Shown piece after piece: positions 55,616 to 63,213 of a stretch of DNA of 64,000 nucleotides. The position numbers and the translations under genes are program-made. Below the pieces are notes generated by a model that saw only the letters and a program-made list of their open reading frames with translations, was not told where the DNA came from and did no database searches. Position 1 is the first letter of the stretch, and every line of letters begins with the position of its first letter. Source of the stretch: Candidatus Gastranaerophilales bacterium (GTDB lineage Bacteria > Cyanobacteriota > Vampirovibrionia > Gastranaerophilales > Gastranaerophilaceae); assembly GCA_028693235.1 (NCBI GenBank), contig JAQUVW010000002.1, forward strand, positions 1 to 64,000. The letters run 5' to 3'.

Positions 55616-56975
55616 AAAACTTATATCCGCATTTTTATGCATAAATATTTTAGCGATAAATGCAACACCTTCAATCGCTATAACATCTGCTACTAAAAAC
55701 AACACCATAAAAACACAGGTAACAGAATACAAATTTGAAAATATCAATCTTGATTGGTGGCAGTCATACAATGATGAATATTTGGAAGGATATATAATAA
55801 AAGCTTTAAATGAAAACCAAGACCTAAAGATTGCAACTTTAAAAGTTGAAGAGGCAAAGCAAAATGTCAAACTTCAATTTGCACAAGAACTTCCCGGGGC
55901 TCAAGTCGGCGTATCGCCTGTTTTGTCGAAGCTACCGTACAATACAAGCACCGAGGGTTCTTTTTCAATACCTATAGCTGTAAATTACGAGGCTGATATT
56001 TTTCTAAAAAATCATGATAAAACTAAATCCGTAAAGAAGCTTTATGACGTTGCAAAATTCAATGAAAAAGCTTTATACATTTCTATTTCATCGCAAATTG
56101 GAGCCACTTATTTCAATATTGTTAAGCTTGATAAATTAATTCATATTCAAAATGAAATAATTAAAGACAGAAAACAGATTTTTGAACTGAACAAAATCAC
56201 AAACTCTCAAGGACTGACTTCAACGGCAGATTTAGTAAATTCTGAAAAAGCTTATGTATTAGCGGTTGCAGATATGTCTGACTTAAAAAAAGCAAGAGAA
56301 ATTCTTTTAAACTCGCTTGCTGTTATGACAGGTGAGAGCCCTAGCAATATTGAAGAAATGGGCAGATTAAGCTTTGATGAATTAACAGCTACAAAACAAA
56401 TTCCTGTTGAAATAGCATCCGATGTTATAACCAACCGTCCTGACTATCTAGCAGCAGAAAAAATGGTAGAAAAAGCAGGTCTTGATGTAAGAATTGCAAA
56501 AAAAGAATTTCTACCTAATATTAATCTTTTAGGATTGTTAACCTTTAACTCTTTTTCAAGCGTAAGCTCTATGAACTGGGCAAATGTACTTGCTGTTTTT
56601 GGAGGAGCTGCAATGCTTGATATTTTTAGAGGTGGTGCTAAAATAGCGAATTTAAGGCTTAAAAAGAACTATTACGAACAAACCCTCCAATATTATTACA
56701 AAACCAATTTGACAGCTATACAAGAGGTCAATGATGCACTTTGTGCATTAAAATTTGACCACAATAAATATTTAAAGAACTTAAATTCATATAGTATGCA
56801 AAAGAAAGATTATAAATATTCAGAAATAAAATATCAAGACGGATTAATCTCAAATCTTGACTTACTTCAACAAAAAGAAACGCTATTATCTATGAACAAG
56901 ATGGTAATTTCAAGTAAAACAGACTGTTATATTAATCAAATCAGCTTATATAAAGCAGTTGGGGGTAAATTATAG
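55605..56975 (+). CDS. TolC/NodT-family outer-membrane efflux channel
   Basis: The 456-residue protein has a signal peptide (MKNKKLISAFLCINILAINA-TPSIA) and two OEP repeats (LKIATLKVEEAKQNVKLQFA; LDVRIAKKEFLPNINLLGLL). DLVNSEKAYVLAVADM and DYKYSEIKYQDGLISNLDLL are the alpha-barrel halves typical of NodT-type channels. It provides the outer-membrane duct for EmrAB. Its ATG lies inside the end of emrB. No lipobox is visible. Third and last gene of the MarR-emrA-emrB-channel locus. Confidence 0.92.
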   Translation: MKNKKLISAFLCINILAINATPSIAITSATKNNTIKTQVTEYKFENINLDWWQSYNDEYLEGYIIKALNENQDLKIATLKVEEAKQNVKLQFAQELPGAQVGVSPVLSKLPYNTSTEGSFSIPIAVNYEADIFLKNHDKTKSVKKLYDVAKFNEKALYISISSQIGATYFNIVKLDKLIHIQNEIIKDRKQIFELNKITNSQGLTSTADLVNSEKAYVLAVADMSDLKKAREILLNSLAVMTGESPSNIEEMGRLSFDELTATKQIPVEIASDVITNRPDYLAAEKMVEKAGLDVRIAKKEFLPNINLLGLLTFNSFSSVSSMNWANVLAVFGGAAMLDIFRGGAKIANLRLKKNYYEQTLQYYYKTNLTAIQEVNDALCALKFDHNKYLKNLNSYSMQKKDYKYSEIKYQDGLISNLDLLQQKETLLSMNKMVISSKTDCYINQISLYKAVGGKL

Positions 56976-57267
56976 AAAGAAAATGTCTATGGGATTCTTG
57001 ATATTTTAAGGCTATCTTCGAGTACCGCTTTGGTCTTAAATTCGGCTGTTTATTTTTAAGTAAAATAGCAACCGGCTTAAAACCTAATTCTTTAGGAATG
57101 GCATATTTAACCCATTTTGCAACAAAAAGCACAAAAAGAGCGGATTTGTTGCGAAAAGCTATTTTAACATATCCGTATTTTATCTTCCTTAAGGGCTTTA
57201 ACACCTATCTTTATTGGTTCCCCAAAATAGACGTAACATATAGCCAAAAGACATAATTTATACCATA
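56976..57267. other. Intergenic stretch with overlapping open frames, possible relic
   Basis: This stretch carries a stop-free frame on each strand. The minus one (ending 56941, about 87 codons) overlaps the tolC-like gene's 3' end. The plus one runs to TAA near 57256, with ATG at 57099 and a 52-codon product (MAYLTHFATKSTKRADLL). Neither has a ribosome site at the right distance or a recognisable motif. It may be a decayed coding fragment or leader; I call no gene. Confidence 0.3.
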
Positions 57268-57303
57268 TTGACAAATTTTCATATATTTGGTCTAATTAAT
57301 TAG
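57268..57303 (+). promoter_or_regulatory. Promoter with CTAATTAATTAG palindrome over the -10
   Basis: The -35 is TTGACA (57268-57273), followed by a 17-bp spacer and -10 TCTAAT (57291-57296, 5/6). The perfect palindrome CTAATTAATTAG (57292-57303) overlaps the -10 and start site and continues into TTTATTA. The same CTAATTAAT...TAGTTTATT sequence occurs in the emrA palindrome at 52939-52960. Drives the GTG-started gene at 57321. Confidence 0.65.
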
Positions 57304-57320
57304 TTTATTATATAGGATAT

Positions 57321-58595
57321 GTGAATAACGTGGTACTAAGAGTTTCACCTTGTAGTTTTGTGCATCAAAAAGCACAGAAAAAAGTTGTCAACAAAGCTCC
57401 TCAAACTCAAACATCAAATCAAATAAATTTGTTCGAGGGAGCACATTCAAAAAATTATTTTTACAACAATTTAGATAAAAGACCTTATAAATTTATATCA
57501 TTTTACGGACGTCCGATTTCATTAATGAAAGGTGACGTTAGTTCTGCAAATGAGGCGATTAGACTTTGGAATGTTCTTGGTAAACAACAATTTTGTGATA
57601 CCGGAGATGACAATATACATCAAGAATACAAATTAATACGTGAAAATAACTATTCTTTTTTAGATGAATTATATTCTGATAAAGAAAAAAGGATATTTAT
57701 AGATAATTTCAAAAGAGTTACTAAGTTTCCTGATATGATTGCAACATCAGAAAATATCGAAAAAGAATTTATAAACGGTGCCAAAAAATCAGAATATATA
57801 AATAATACAAACACAAGAAGCAATTCTTACGATATTTTATGTGCCGGATATAATAATGAATGTTCTGTCGGCAAAAGAAAAGCATTACCGGGTAGTGATA
57901 TTGATGACGCTTTTATAGTAATAAGAGGTTCTCAATATGGTAAAGATGAAGATATTGTCAATAATTTTAAAAAAGAACTTTGGTTTAACACTGATCAACG
58001 TATATTAAGTTACAATCACCCTGATTCATTTCCTCAAGTTTACACCCTAAAGCAGATTGAAAATCTTTGCAGTATAACACAAGATGCCTCATCATCAATT
58101 CCTGAAAATGTTAAAAAAACACAAACTGATATCTCTAAATCTTATCTAAATGATTATGTTCAAGCAAATCCATACTTTTTAGCACTCTCTCAAAAATTTA
58201 AAAAGGAAGGAAAATACAATAAAGAAGAAATTAAAAATTTCGGTTTTTTCACAGAATCAGTAAAAAACGGAAAAATATTATACAACACAGATAGATTTTC
58301 CTTATATCTATTGCTTTTAGGCGATTCAGACATTTTTCAATATTCAAATTTATCTCAAATAAAAGCATTGCATAATGAAAATTACAACAAACCAAAATTG
58401 CAAAATCGAGATATTTTATGTCAAAATTTCGAAAAAATGGAAATAACAGAACAATACGAATTTGTAAAAAATATTATTAAAAACATGAGTGAAGATAATG
58501 ATGAAAATATGCCTATATACAAAAAAGGGACCGACAACTATAACCCTTTAATTCAAGCAATTACAGGAGAAAATAGCTATGATATCCAAAATTAA
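57321..58595 (+). CDS. Nucleotidyltransferase-like protein of unknown function
   Basis: The 424-residue product starts at GTG 57321 with AGGAT six bases upstream. Around residues 176-201 it reads G-YNNEC-SVGKRKALPGSDIDDAFIVI, which fits the DNA polymerase-beta-type nucleotidyltransferase pattern (Gly/Ser loop, then SDIDxxxxV with two acidic metal ligands D193 and D195/D196). A third Asp (D225 in FNTDQRIL) is in a plausible place. The N-terminal 150 and C-terminal 180 residues are charged and helical without recognised motifs. There is no signal peptide. Its last 17 bases overlap the PHP gene, implying a functional pair. Substrate unknown; assignment is by motif only. Confidence 0.6.
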   Translation: MNNVVLRVSPCSFVHQKAQKKVVNKAPQTQTSNQINLFEGAHSKNYFYNNLDKRPYKFISFYGRPISLMKGDVSSANEAIRLWNVLGKQQFCDTGDDNIHQEYKLIRENNYSFLDELYSDKEKRIFIDNFKRVTKFPDMIATSENIEKEFINGAKKSEYINNTNTRSNSYDILCAGYNNECSVGKRKALPGSDIDDAFIVIRGSQYGKDEDIVNNFKKELWFNTDQRILSYNHPDSFPQVYTLKQIENLCSITQDASSSIPENVKKTQTDISKSYLNDYVQANPYFLALSQKFKKEGKYNKEEIKNFGFFTESVKNGKILYNTDRFSLYLLLLGDSDIFQYSNLSQIKALHNENYNKPKLQNRDILCQNFEKMEITEQYEFVKNIIKNMSEDNDENMPIYKKGTDNYNPLIQAITGENSYDIQN

Positions 58596-60234
58596 TGCTT
58601 TTGAAACTTTTAATAATTGGAATTATAAAAAGACAGATACAAAATTTTGGATGTCACCACAAACGTCCAACGAAAACCTTTCCATGCCTGCTCTACCGAA
58701 CAAGGATACAATAACTATTAACAGTAAAAAAAAGCATCTTCTACCAGTTGCAATGCTGGGTGCAGGATTAATCGGGGGTGCTATTGCATTGTTTTGTGCC
58801 GCAAGGAAACCTTCTGCATTAATAGAAACTCCGCTTGTTCAAAATATATCTTCCTATAAATCTGAGCTTTTAAAATCCATGTGTATGAAGACATCGGATG
58901 TTTCAAAATTAGATTCAATCGTAGAAAAAAGTGATTTTTTAAAGTTTTTGAAAGAAATTCAAAATTCACCTAAAGTATTTGAAGTCGGAGAAAATTTTGA
59001 AGGTGTTATAAATAAAACCTTTGGTGCAAATTTACACATTCATACCACCCATTCTGATGGACAAATGAGTGTTGAAAAGTTATTAGACCAATCAGTTAAA
59101 TATGCGGATAAATACTTTGAAAAAAACAAAAAGCCTTTTTATATAGCAATTACAGACCATGATACAACAACAGGTTGCAAAGAGGCATTAGATATTATCA
59201 CCAAAACTCCTGAAAAATTCAAAAACCTAAAAGTTGTATTAGGAAGCGAAATTACGACTTCATTTGAAAACAATTTTTCTAAAGCACCTAAAAAAGTTGA
59301 CTTATTAGCATATTGTGTAAATCCCTTTGACAACAATATTTCACAGTTAAATAAAAACAATTTATTATTCCAGCAAGATTCTGTTAAAACAGTTATAAAT
59401 AATGCAAATTTCAGATTTTTGAACATATTAACAAAAAATAATGTCGAATATAGTTATAAAGATTTTGCTAAAATCAGACCCTCAATAAACACAACAACAG
59501 GCAGCCTTGCCCTTTCGATGAAAGATTATATGCAATTCAGACTAATTTATGCAAATATTGTGGAACAAAATCCCAAATTATTAAATGAAATGAAAAAAAA
59601 CGGAATATCACTGGAAAACCTTGATTTTTCAGAACCTAAAAGAATGGTAATGGCAGGAAAAATGTCTAAAAAGCCTTTTTGGGAAAATTATGTAGAAGAA
59701 GTTAAAAATTACATAAAAAATAAAGCACAAGAAACAAATCCTAACGCCGATATTAATGAATTAAACAAATGTTTTAAAAATGTCAGCCAAGATGTTATAA
59801 CGACTCTGGACGAACTCGATAGAGTCGTCCCGGACCCTGCTTCGGATTTGTTTGTTAAGACAGCAAAAAAATTAGATTTTGATGATGTCGTAACAGCTTT
59901 TTCAAAAGATAAAGATATCATTGTAGGCATTCCACACCCTTGTATAACAAGCAGTGAAGAAATAAACAATCCAAATGTTTATGATTTGATGGAAGATTTA
60001 TTCTCAAGATTTAAAAAAATATCAACTCATAACGAAAACCTATACGAAGGGTATTATCAATCATATTGGGATACTGTAACAGATTCACAAAAAAGTAATG
60101 TGAATAAAATAGCTGAAAAATACGGATTTTTGAAATCTGGCGGATTAGATTCTCACTTCGATAACATTTTTACCGACCAAAAAGGACTAAATCAGGAATA
60201 TATATCTCAAATAATTGAAGGCGTTGAAAAATAA
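58579..60234 (+). CDS. Membrane-anchored PHP-domain phosphoesterase
   Basis: The 551-residue product has a 50-residue polar start and one TM segment (LLPVAMLGAGLIGGAIALFC, about 54-75), then a PHP metal-dependent phosphoesterase domain. Metal ligands are seen in NLHIHTTHSDG (HIH 153-155, D160), AITDHDTT (DHD 193-195), GSEIT (222-226), GIPHPC (~454) and GGLDSHFD (~525). A helical insertion of about 150 residues splits the domain. PHP proteins hydrolyse phosphoesters (histidinol phosphate, pAp/AMP, DNA ends). It overlaps the nucleotidyltransferase-like gene by 17 bp, so addition and removal of a nucleotide or phosphate group by the pair is an attractive inference. Confidence 0.78.
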   Translation: MISKINAFETFNNWNYKKTDTKFWMSPQTSNENLSMPALPNKDTITINSKKKHLLPVAMLGAGLIGGAIALFCAARKPSALIETPLVQNISSYKSELLKSMCMKTSDVSKLDSIVEKSDFLKFLKEIQNSPKVFEVGENFEGVINKTFGANLHIHTTHSDGQMSVEKLLDQSVKYADKYFEKNKKPFYIAITDHDTTTGCKEALDIITKTPEKFKNLKVVLGSEITTSFENNFSKAPKKVDLLAYCVNPFDNNISQLNKNNLLFQQDSVKTVINNANFRFLNILTKNNVEYSYKDFAKIRPSINTTTGSLALSMKDYMQFRLIYANIVEQNPKLLNEMKKNGISLENLDFSEPKRMVMAGKMSKKPFWENYVEEVKNYIKNKAQETNPNADINELNKCFKNVSQDVITTLDELDRVVPDPASDLFVKTAKKLDFDDVVTAFSKDKDIIVGIPHPCITSSEEINNPNVYDLMEDLFSRFKKISTHNENLYEGYYQSYWDTVTDSQKSNVNKIAEKYGFLKSGGLDSHFDNIFTDQKGLNQEYISQIIEGVEK

Positions 60235-61731
60235 TTATAAAACTCTGATTCTATCATCTTTTTCTATTGTAAGAACTTGTTTTTTCTTCATGTAATTCAT
60301 CAAATCATTTTGCAAATCGCCAATGATAACAGCATCTTCAAAAACAGGTTCCAACAATTCAGAAGTGTAATCACTTTGGAATAGATAACGATTTACAGCC
60401 AAAGAAACTTTTTTATCGGAAGGATTTTGTGGGTCGATAACTCTGCCGTTGTTTAATTTTATATGTTGAACTCCATCACGTGACACGACATATTGCATGC
60501 CGGAAGTTTGAAGCAAATCAGAGCCTGCCAAATTATCATAGACCGATTGAGCTGAAATATCGAGCATATCGACCAAAGTTTTTTCATCAATGTCGACTAG
60601 TAAAATATCATCAGAATAAGGAAGATTATTATAAACAACGTCATGGGTTGTAACGACTTCATCGAAGCCACCATGGAGTGTTCCTGAATTCAAAAGTGCG
60701 ATATCGGCTTTTCCTTTAGACGCCCAAAGCATCGCATCAGTTAAAATATCTGCAATAGGGTTTTCCTGTTCACGTTCTTCTGCTTCAGATTGAGGAACAT
60801 AAGGATTTGTAACCTGAGCTAATTTTTCGTTATGCCCTAATTTTTCTTTTGTCAAATCAGCGACATCTTGTCTTTTTTCCCAATTTACAACATTTGTTAT
60901 TCTGTTTTTTATTTGAGAGGTCTTCAATATTCCTTCTGAATTAAAAACAACATCAAGGAAACCGACTTTGTGGTTGTTTTTGCCTGCCTGAGTAATAATG
61001 ACAGGTTCGTTTCTTTTAGATTGGAACAAATTATGCGTACCAACGCCATTAATTTCATCATGGCTATGACCACCGATTATAACATCGACGCCTTCTGTTT
61101 CTTGGGCTATTTTTTTGTCAGCTTCGTAGCCCATGTGAGATAGCAAAATAATTTTGTTAATTCCTTGTTCTTCAAGTTGTTTTGCTTCTTCGTTAATGGA
61201 GTCTATGGTTTCTTGTGTGCTCAAAGCTTTTGTAGCATTATTATTTTTGTCTTTTGCACTTATAGATTCATTGTTTGGAGCAACACCGATTACGCCAAAT
61301 CTTTTGCCGTTTTTCATGCAAACTGAGGATTTAACAAGTTTTTTGTCTTTTATTCTCTTTTTCAAATTATTATTTTCTTGGAGTTTTATGTTCGCACAAA
61401 CAGTTTCAAAGGAGGCATTTTCAAGATAATTTGAAAGTTTATCTGTTCCACTGTCAAATTCATGATTTCCGAGAGTCACAAAATCTGTTTTTATTTTGTG
61501 TAAAATTTCAAGAACAAGGTTATTTCGTTTTTTATTTTGTCCATACAAAAAATCACCTGATGTAACAGTTAATTTTGAAGCATCGCTTTGACGTTCAAAA
61601 CTATCATGAGCCTTAGCCAAATTGCCAAGACGGTGAACATCGCCATGCAGGTCATTAAAATAGAATACATTCAACTGCGTGTCGTTTTTATCATATACGG
61701 GCTGCGGTGTAAAAAACTTATCTATTTTCAT
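60235..61731 (-). CDS. 5'-nucleotidase / metallophosphatase (UshA family) without signal peptide
   Basis: The 498-residue product has the two-domain 5'-nucleotidase plan. The metallophosphatase motifs are NVFYFNDLHGD, SGDFLYG, LGNHEFDSG, LLSHMGYEAD and GGHSHDE. The C-terminal nucleotide-binding domain includes NPIADILTDAMLWASKGKAD and LNSGTLHGGF. Family members are normally exported; this one starts MKIDKFFTPQPVYDKND with no hydrophobic leader, so it would act in the cytoplasm or leave by another route. It abuts the PHP gene tail to tail (stop codons one base apart), with no terminator between. Confidence 0.88.
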   Translation of the reverse strand: MKIDKFFTPQPVYDKNDTQLNVFYFNDLHGDVHRLGNLAKAHDSFERQSDASKLTVTSGDFLYGQNKKRNNLVLEILHKIKTDFVTLGNHEFDSGTDKLSNYLENASFETVCANIKLQENNNLKKRIKDKKLVKSSVCMKNGKRFGVIGVAPNNESISAKDKNNNATKALSTQETIDSINEEAKQLEEQGINKIILLSHMGYEADKKIAQETEGVDVIIGGHSHDEINGVGTHNLFQSKRNEPVIITQAGKNNHKVGFLDVVFNSEGILKTSQIKNRITNVVNWEKRQDVADLTKEKLGHNEKLAQVTNPYVPQSEAEEREQENPIADILTDAMLWASKGKADIALLNSGTLHGGFDEVVTTHDVVYNNLPYSDDILLVDIDEKTLVDMLDISAQSVYDNLAGSDLLQTSGMQYVVSRDGVQHIKLNNGRVIDPQNPSDKKVSLAVNRYLFQSDYTSELLEPVFEDAVIIGDLQNDLMNYMKKKQVLTIEKDDRIRVL

Positions 61732-61910
61732 ACCGTTTTAAGTCTTTGCAGAAAATTTTTTGCTACATGAAGCAACATATTTTTACAAATGCTTACAATT
61801 GAAACCCATGTCGGAGTAGGAAAAGGCTTTATTTTTTCCTGAAAGTTGCTTAATCTAAAGGCATGTAATACAATGAAGCTTGATAGAGAATAGATAAAAG
61901 GAATAAGTTA

Positions 61911-62810
61911 ATGAAAAAAATATTAAGCATTTTGTGTTTAATGGGTGTTTTTTCTTGCCTAAACCTTGCTGTAAACACAGCCTTTAGTGCAACGACCACC
62001 TCAACCACAACGACGAATTGGGACTCAGCTGCAAGTCTTAAAAGAGTAAATACAATAGGAACCAAAATTTTAACAGCAAACAAACTTCCTGTTAACGTAA
62101 CATTTAAAGTTTCTGACAATGAGGAAGCTAACGCATACGCAAATTTTGATAAAGAAATTTATGTTTATAAAGGAATGCTTCAACAAGTGCAAAATGATGA
62201 CGAACTAGCCGCAATAATTGCACATGAAATCGGGCATATCGCTAATGGTCACATTTCAAGACAAAGTATCGTGAATTCAGCACTAAATTCAATAAGCCCA
62301 ACTACATCAAGCGAAAAAGCAGCTACAACTTTAGCTGTCGCAAAAGAACTTTCTTCTTTAAAATTCAGCAGAAATGATGAGTATGAAGCAGATTTAACAG
62401 GTGTAGATTTAATGGTCGGAGCAGGATACAACCCGCTTGGAATGATTTCTGTTTTAAACAAAATTTGCGGAAATTATTTTGACGTCCTCCAAACTCATCC
62501 ATCAGGTGAAAATCGTTTGATGAATATTTTTGACTATGCAAATTATAACTATCCTAAAATTGTTAAAGCCAACTACAGAACTGATTCTTACCAAAAAGCG
62601 TTGAACGTGATATATGCTAATTTAAAAATCAGAAATGCAAGTCCTAAAAAACTTAAAGCGGCAGAAAAAAAACAAAAGAAACTTAAAACTGCAAAACTAA
62701 AAAGAGCAAGAAAAATGGCAACCGGAAGCAACGGTTGGGATACATCTTTTACTGTTCTCCAAGTTCTATCAACTGGCGGAAGCACCGCTAGCTCAAGTAG
62801 TTCTAACTAA
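61911..62810 (+). CDS. M48-family metalloprotease, exported
   Basis: The 299-residue product has a signal peptide (KKILSILCLMGVFSCLNLAV ... AFSA) and an M48 catalytic domain: YKGMLQQVQNDDELAAI, the zinc site AHEIGHIANGH (HExxH), and NDEYEADLTGVDLM carrying the third ligand Glu. The C-terminus is a Lys/Ala/Arg-rich helix and Ser/Gly tail. It resembles BepA/LoiP-type envelope quality-control proteases but lacks TPR repeats. AGGAATAAGTTA precedes ATG. A terminator follows at 62835. Confidence 0.9.
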   Translation: MKKILSILCLMGVFSCLNLAVNTAFSATTTSTTTTNWDSAASLKRVNTIGTKILTANKLPVNVTFKVSDNEEANAYANFDKEIYVYKGMLQQVQNDDELAAIIAHEIGHIANGHISRQSIVNSALNSISPTTSSEKAATTLAVAKELSSLKFSRNDEYEADLTGVDLMVGAGYNPLGMISVLNKICGNYFDVLQTHPSGENRLMNIFDYANYNYPKIVKANYRTDSYQKALNVIYANLKIRNASPKKLKAAEKKQKKLKTAKLKRARKMATGSNGWDTSFTVLQVLSTGGSTASSSSSN

Positions 62811-62834
62811 TTTTTAAAAGAATAAACATTACAT

Positions 62835-62862
62835 AAAAGAGTCGAATTTTTTCGGCTCTTTT
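62835..62862 (+). terminator. Terminator of the M48 protease gene
   Basis: AAAAGAGTCGAA (62835-62846) pairs with TTCGGCTCTTTT (62851-62862, one G-U pair) around TTTT, followed by GTTTT. It lies 24 bp after the stop codon. Confidence 0.85.
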
Positions 62863-62980
62863 GTTTTACCCCTTTAAAATAATATTTGATTTTATTTTTA
62901 AAGCTCTTTGTATATTCTAACTTTCAATTCTTTACGCAGACACCTTAACAATCCTTAATAATAAATATTCCAAGTAGCAA

Positions 62981-63009
62981 TTGATTTTTTCACAAGGTTT
63001 CTATATAAT
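62981..63009 (+). promoter_or_regulatory. Promoter of the Trp-rich leader ORF
   Basis: The -35 TTGATT (62981-62986) and -10 TATAAT (63004-63009) are separated by exactly 17 bp. The predicted start near 63016 leaves a 15-nt leader before the ORF at 63031. This is one of the best promoters in the window. Confidence 0.75.
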
Positions 63010-63030
63010 GAATCCAAGGAAATTTTATAT

Positions 63031-63114
63031 ATGATAAATCCAAAACAAAATGTTACTATCAACCAATATTGGTGGAGCTTGCAGACTTGTGCAGGCACAT
63101 TTTGTTGGCGTTAA
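63031..63114 (+). CDS. Trp-rich 27-residue leader peptide (attenuator-like)
   Basis: ATG 63031 follows AAGGAA and opens a 27-codon frame, MINPKQNVTINQYWWSLQTC then AGTFCWR, with stop TAA at 63112. Tandem Trp codons are 14-15 and a third is codon 26. It sits between a strong promoter and a rho-independent terminator, like trp leader peptides. GTGCAGG (63089-63095), just past the tandem Trp codons, can pair over seven bases with CCTGTAC (63144-63150) in the 5' arm of the terminator, which would be an antiterminator. No trp gene follows in the window. A stand-alone small protein or modified peptide precursor is the alternative. Confidence 0.6.
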   Translation: MINPKQNVTINQYWWSLQTCAGTFCWR

Positions 63115-63135
63115 TTAATTAAACATTTAATAAAC

Positions 63136-63175
63136 AAAAATAACCTGTACTTTTATTAAGTCAGGTTATTTTTTT
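63136..63175 (+). terminator. Rho-independent terminator after the leader ORF
   Basis: AAAAATAACCTG (63136-63147) pairs with CAGGTTATTTTT (63162-63173); the inner ACTT/AAGT extends the stem around TTATT. A T run follows. It starts 22 bp after the leader stop and 39 bp before the next ATG. Confidence 0.9.
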
Positions 63176-63213
63176 ACGCAATTTTAATTATTTAACGTTT
63201 TAAAGGATACACA

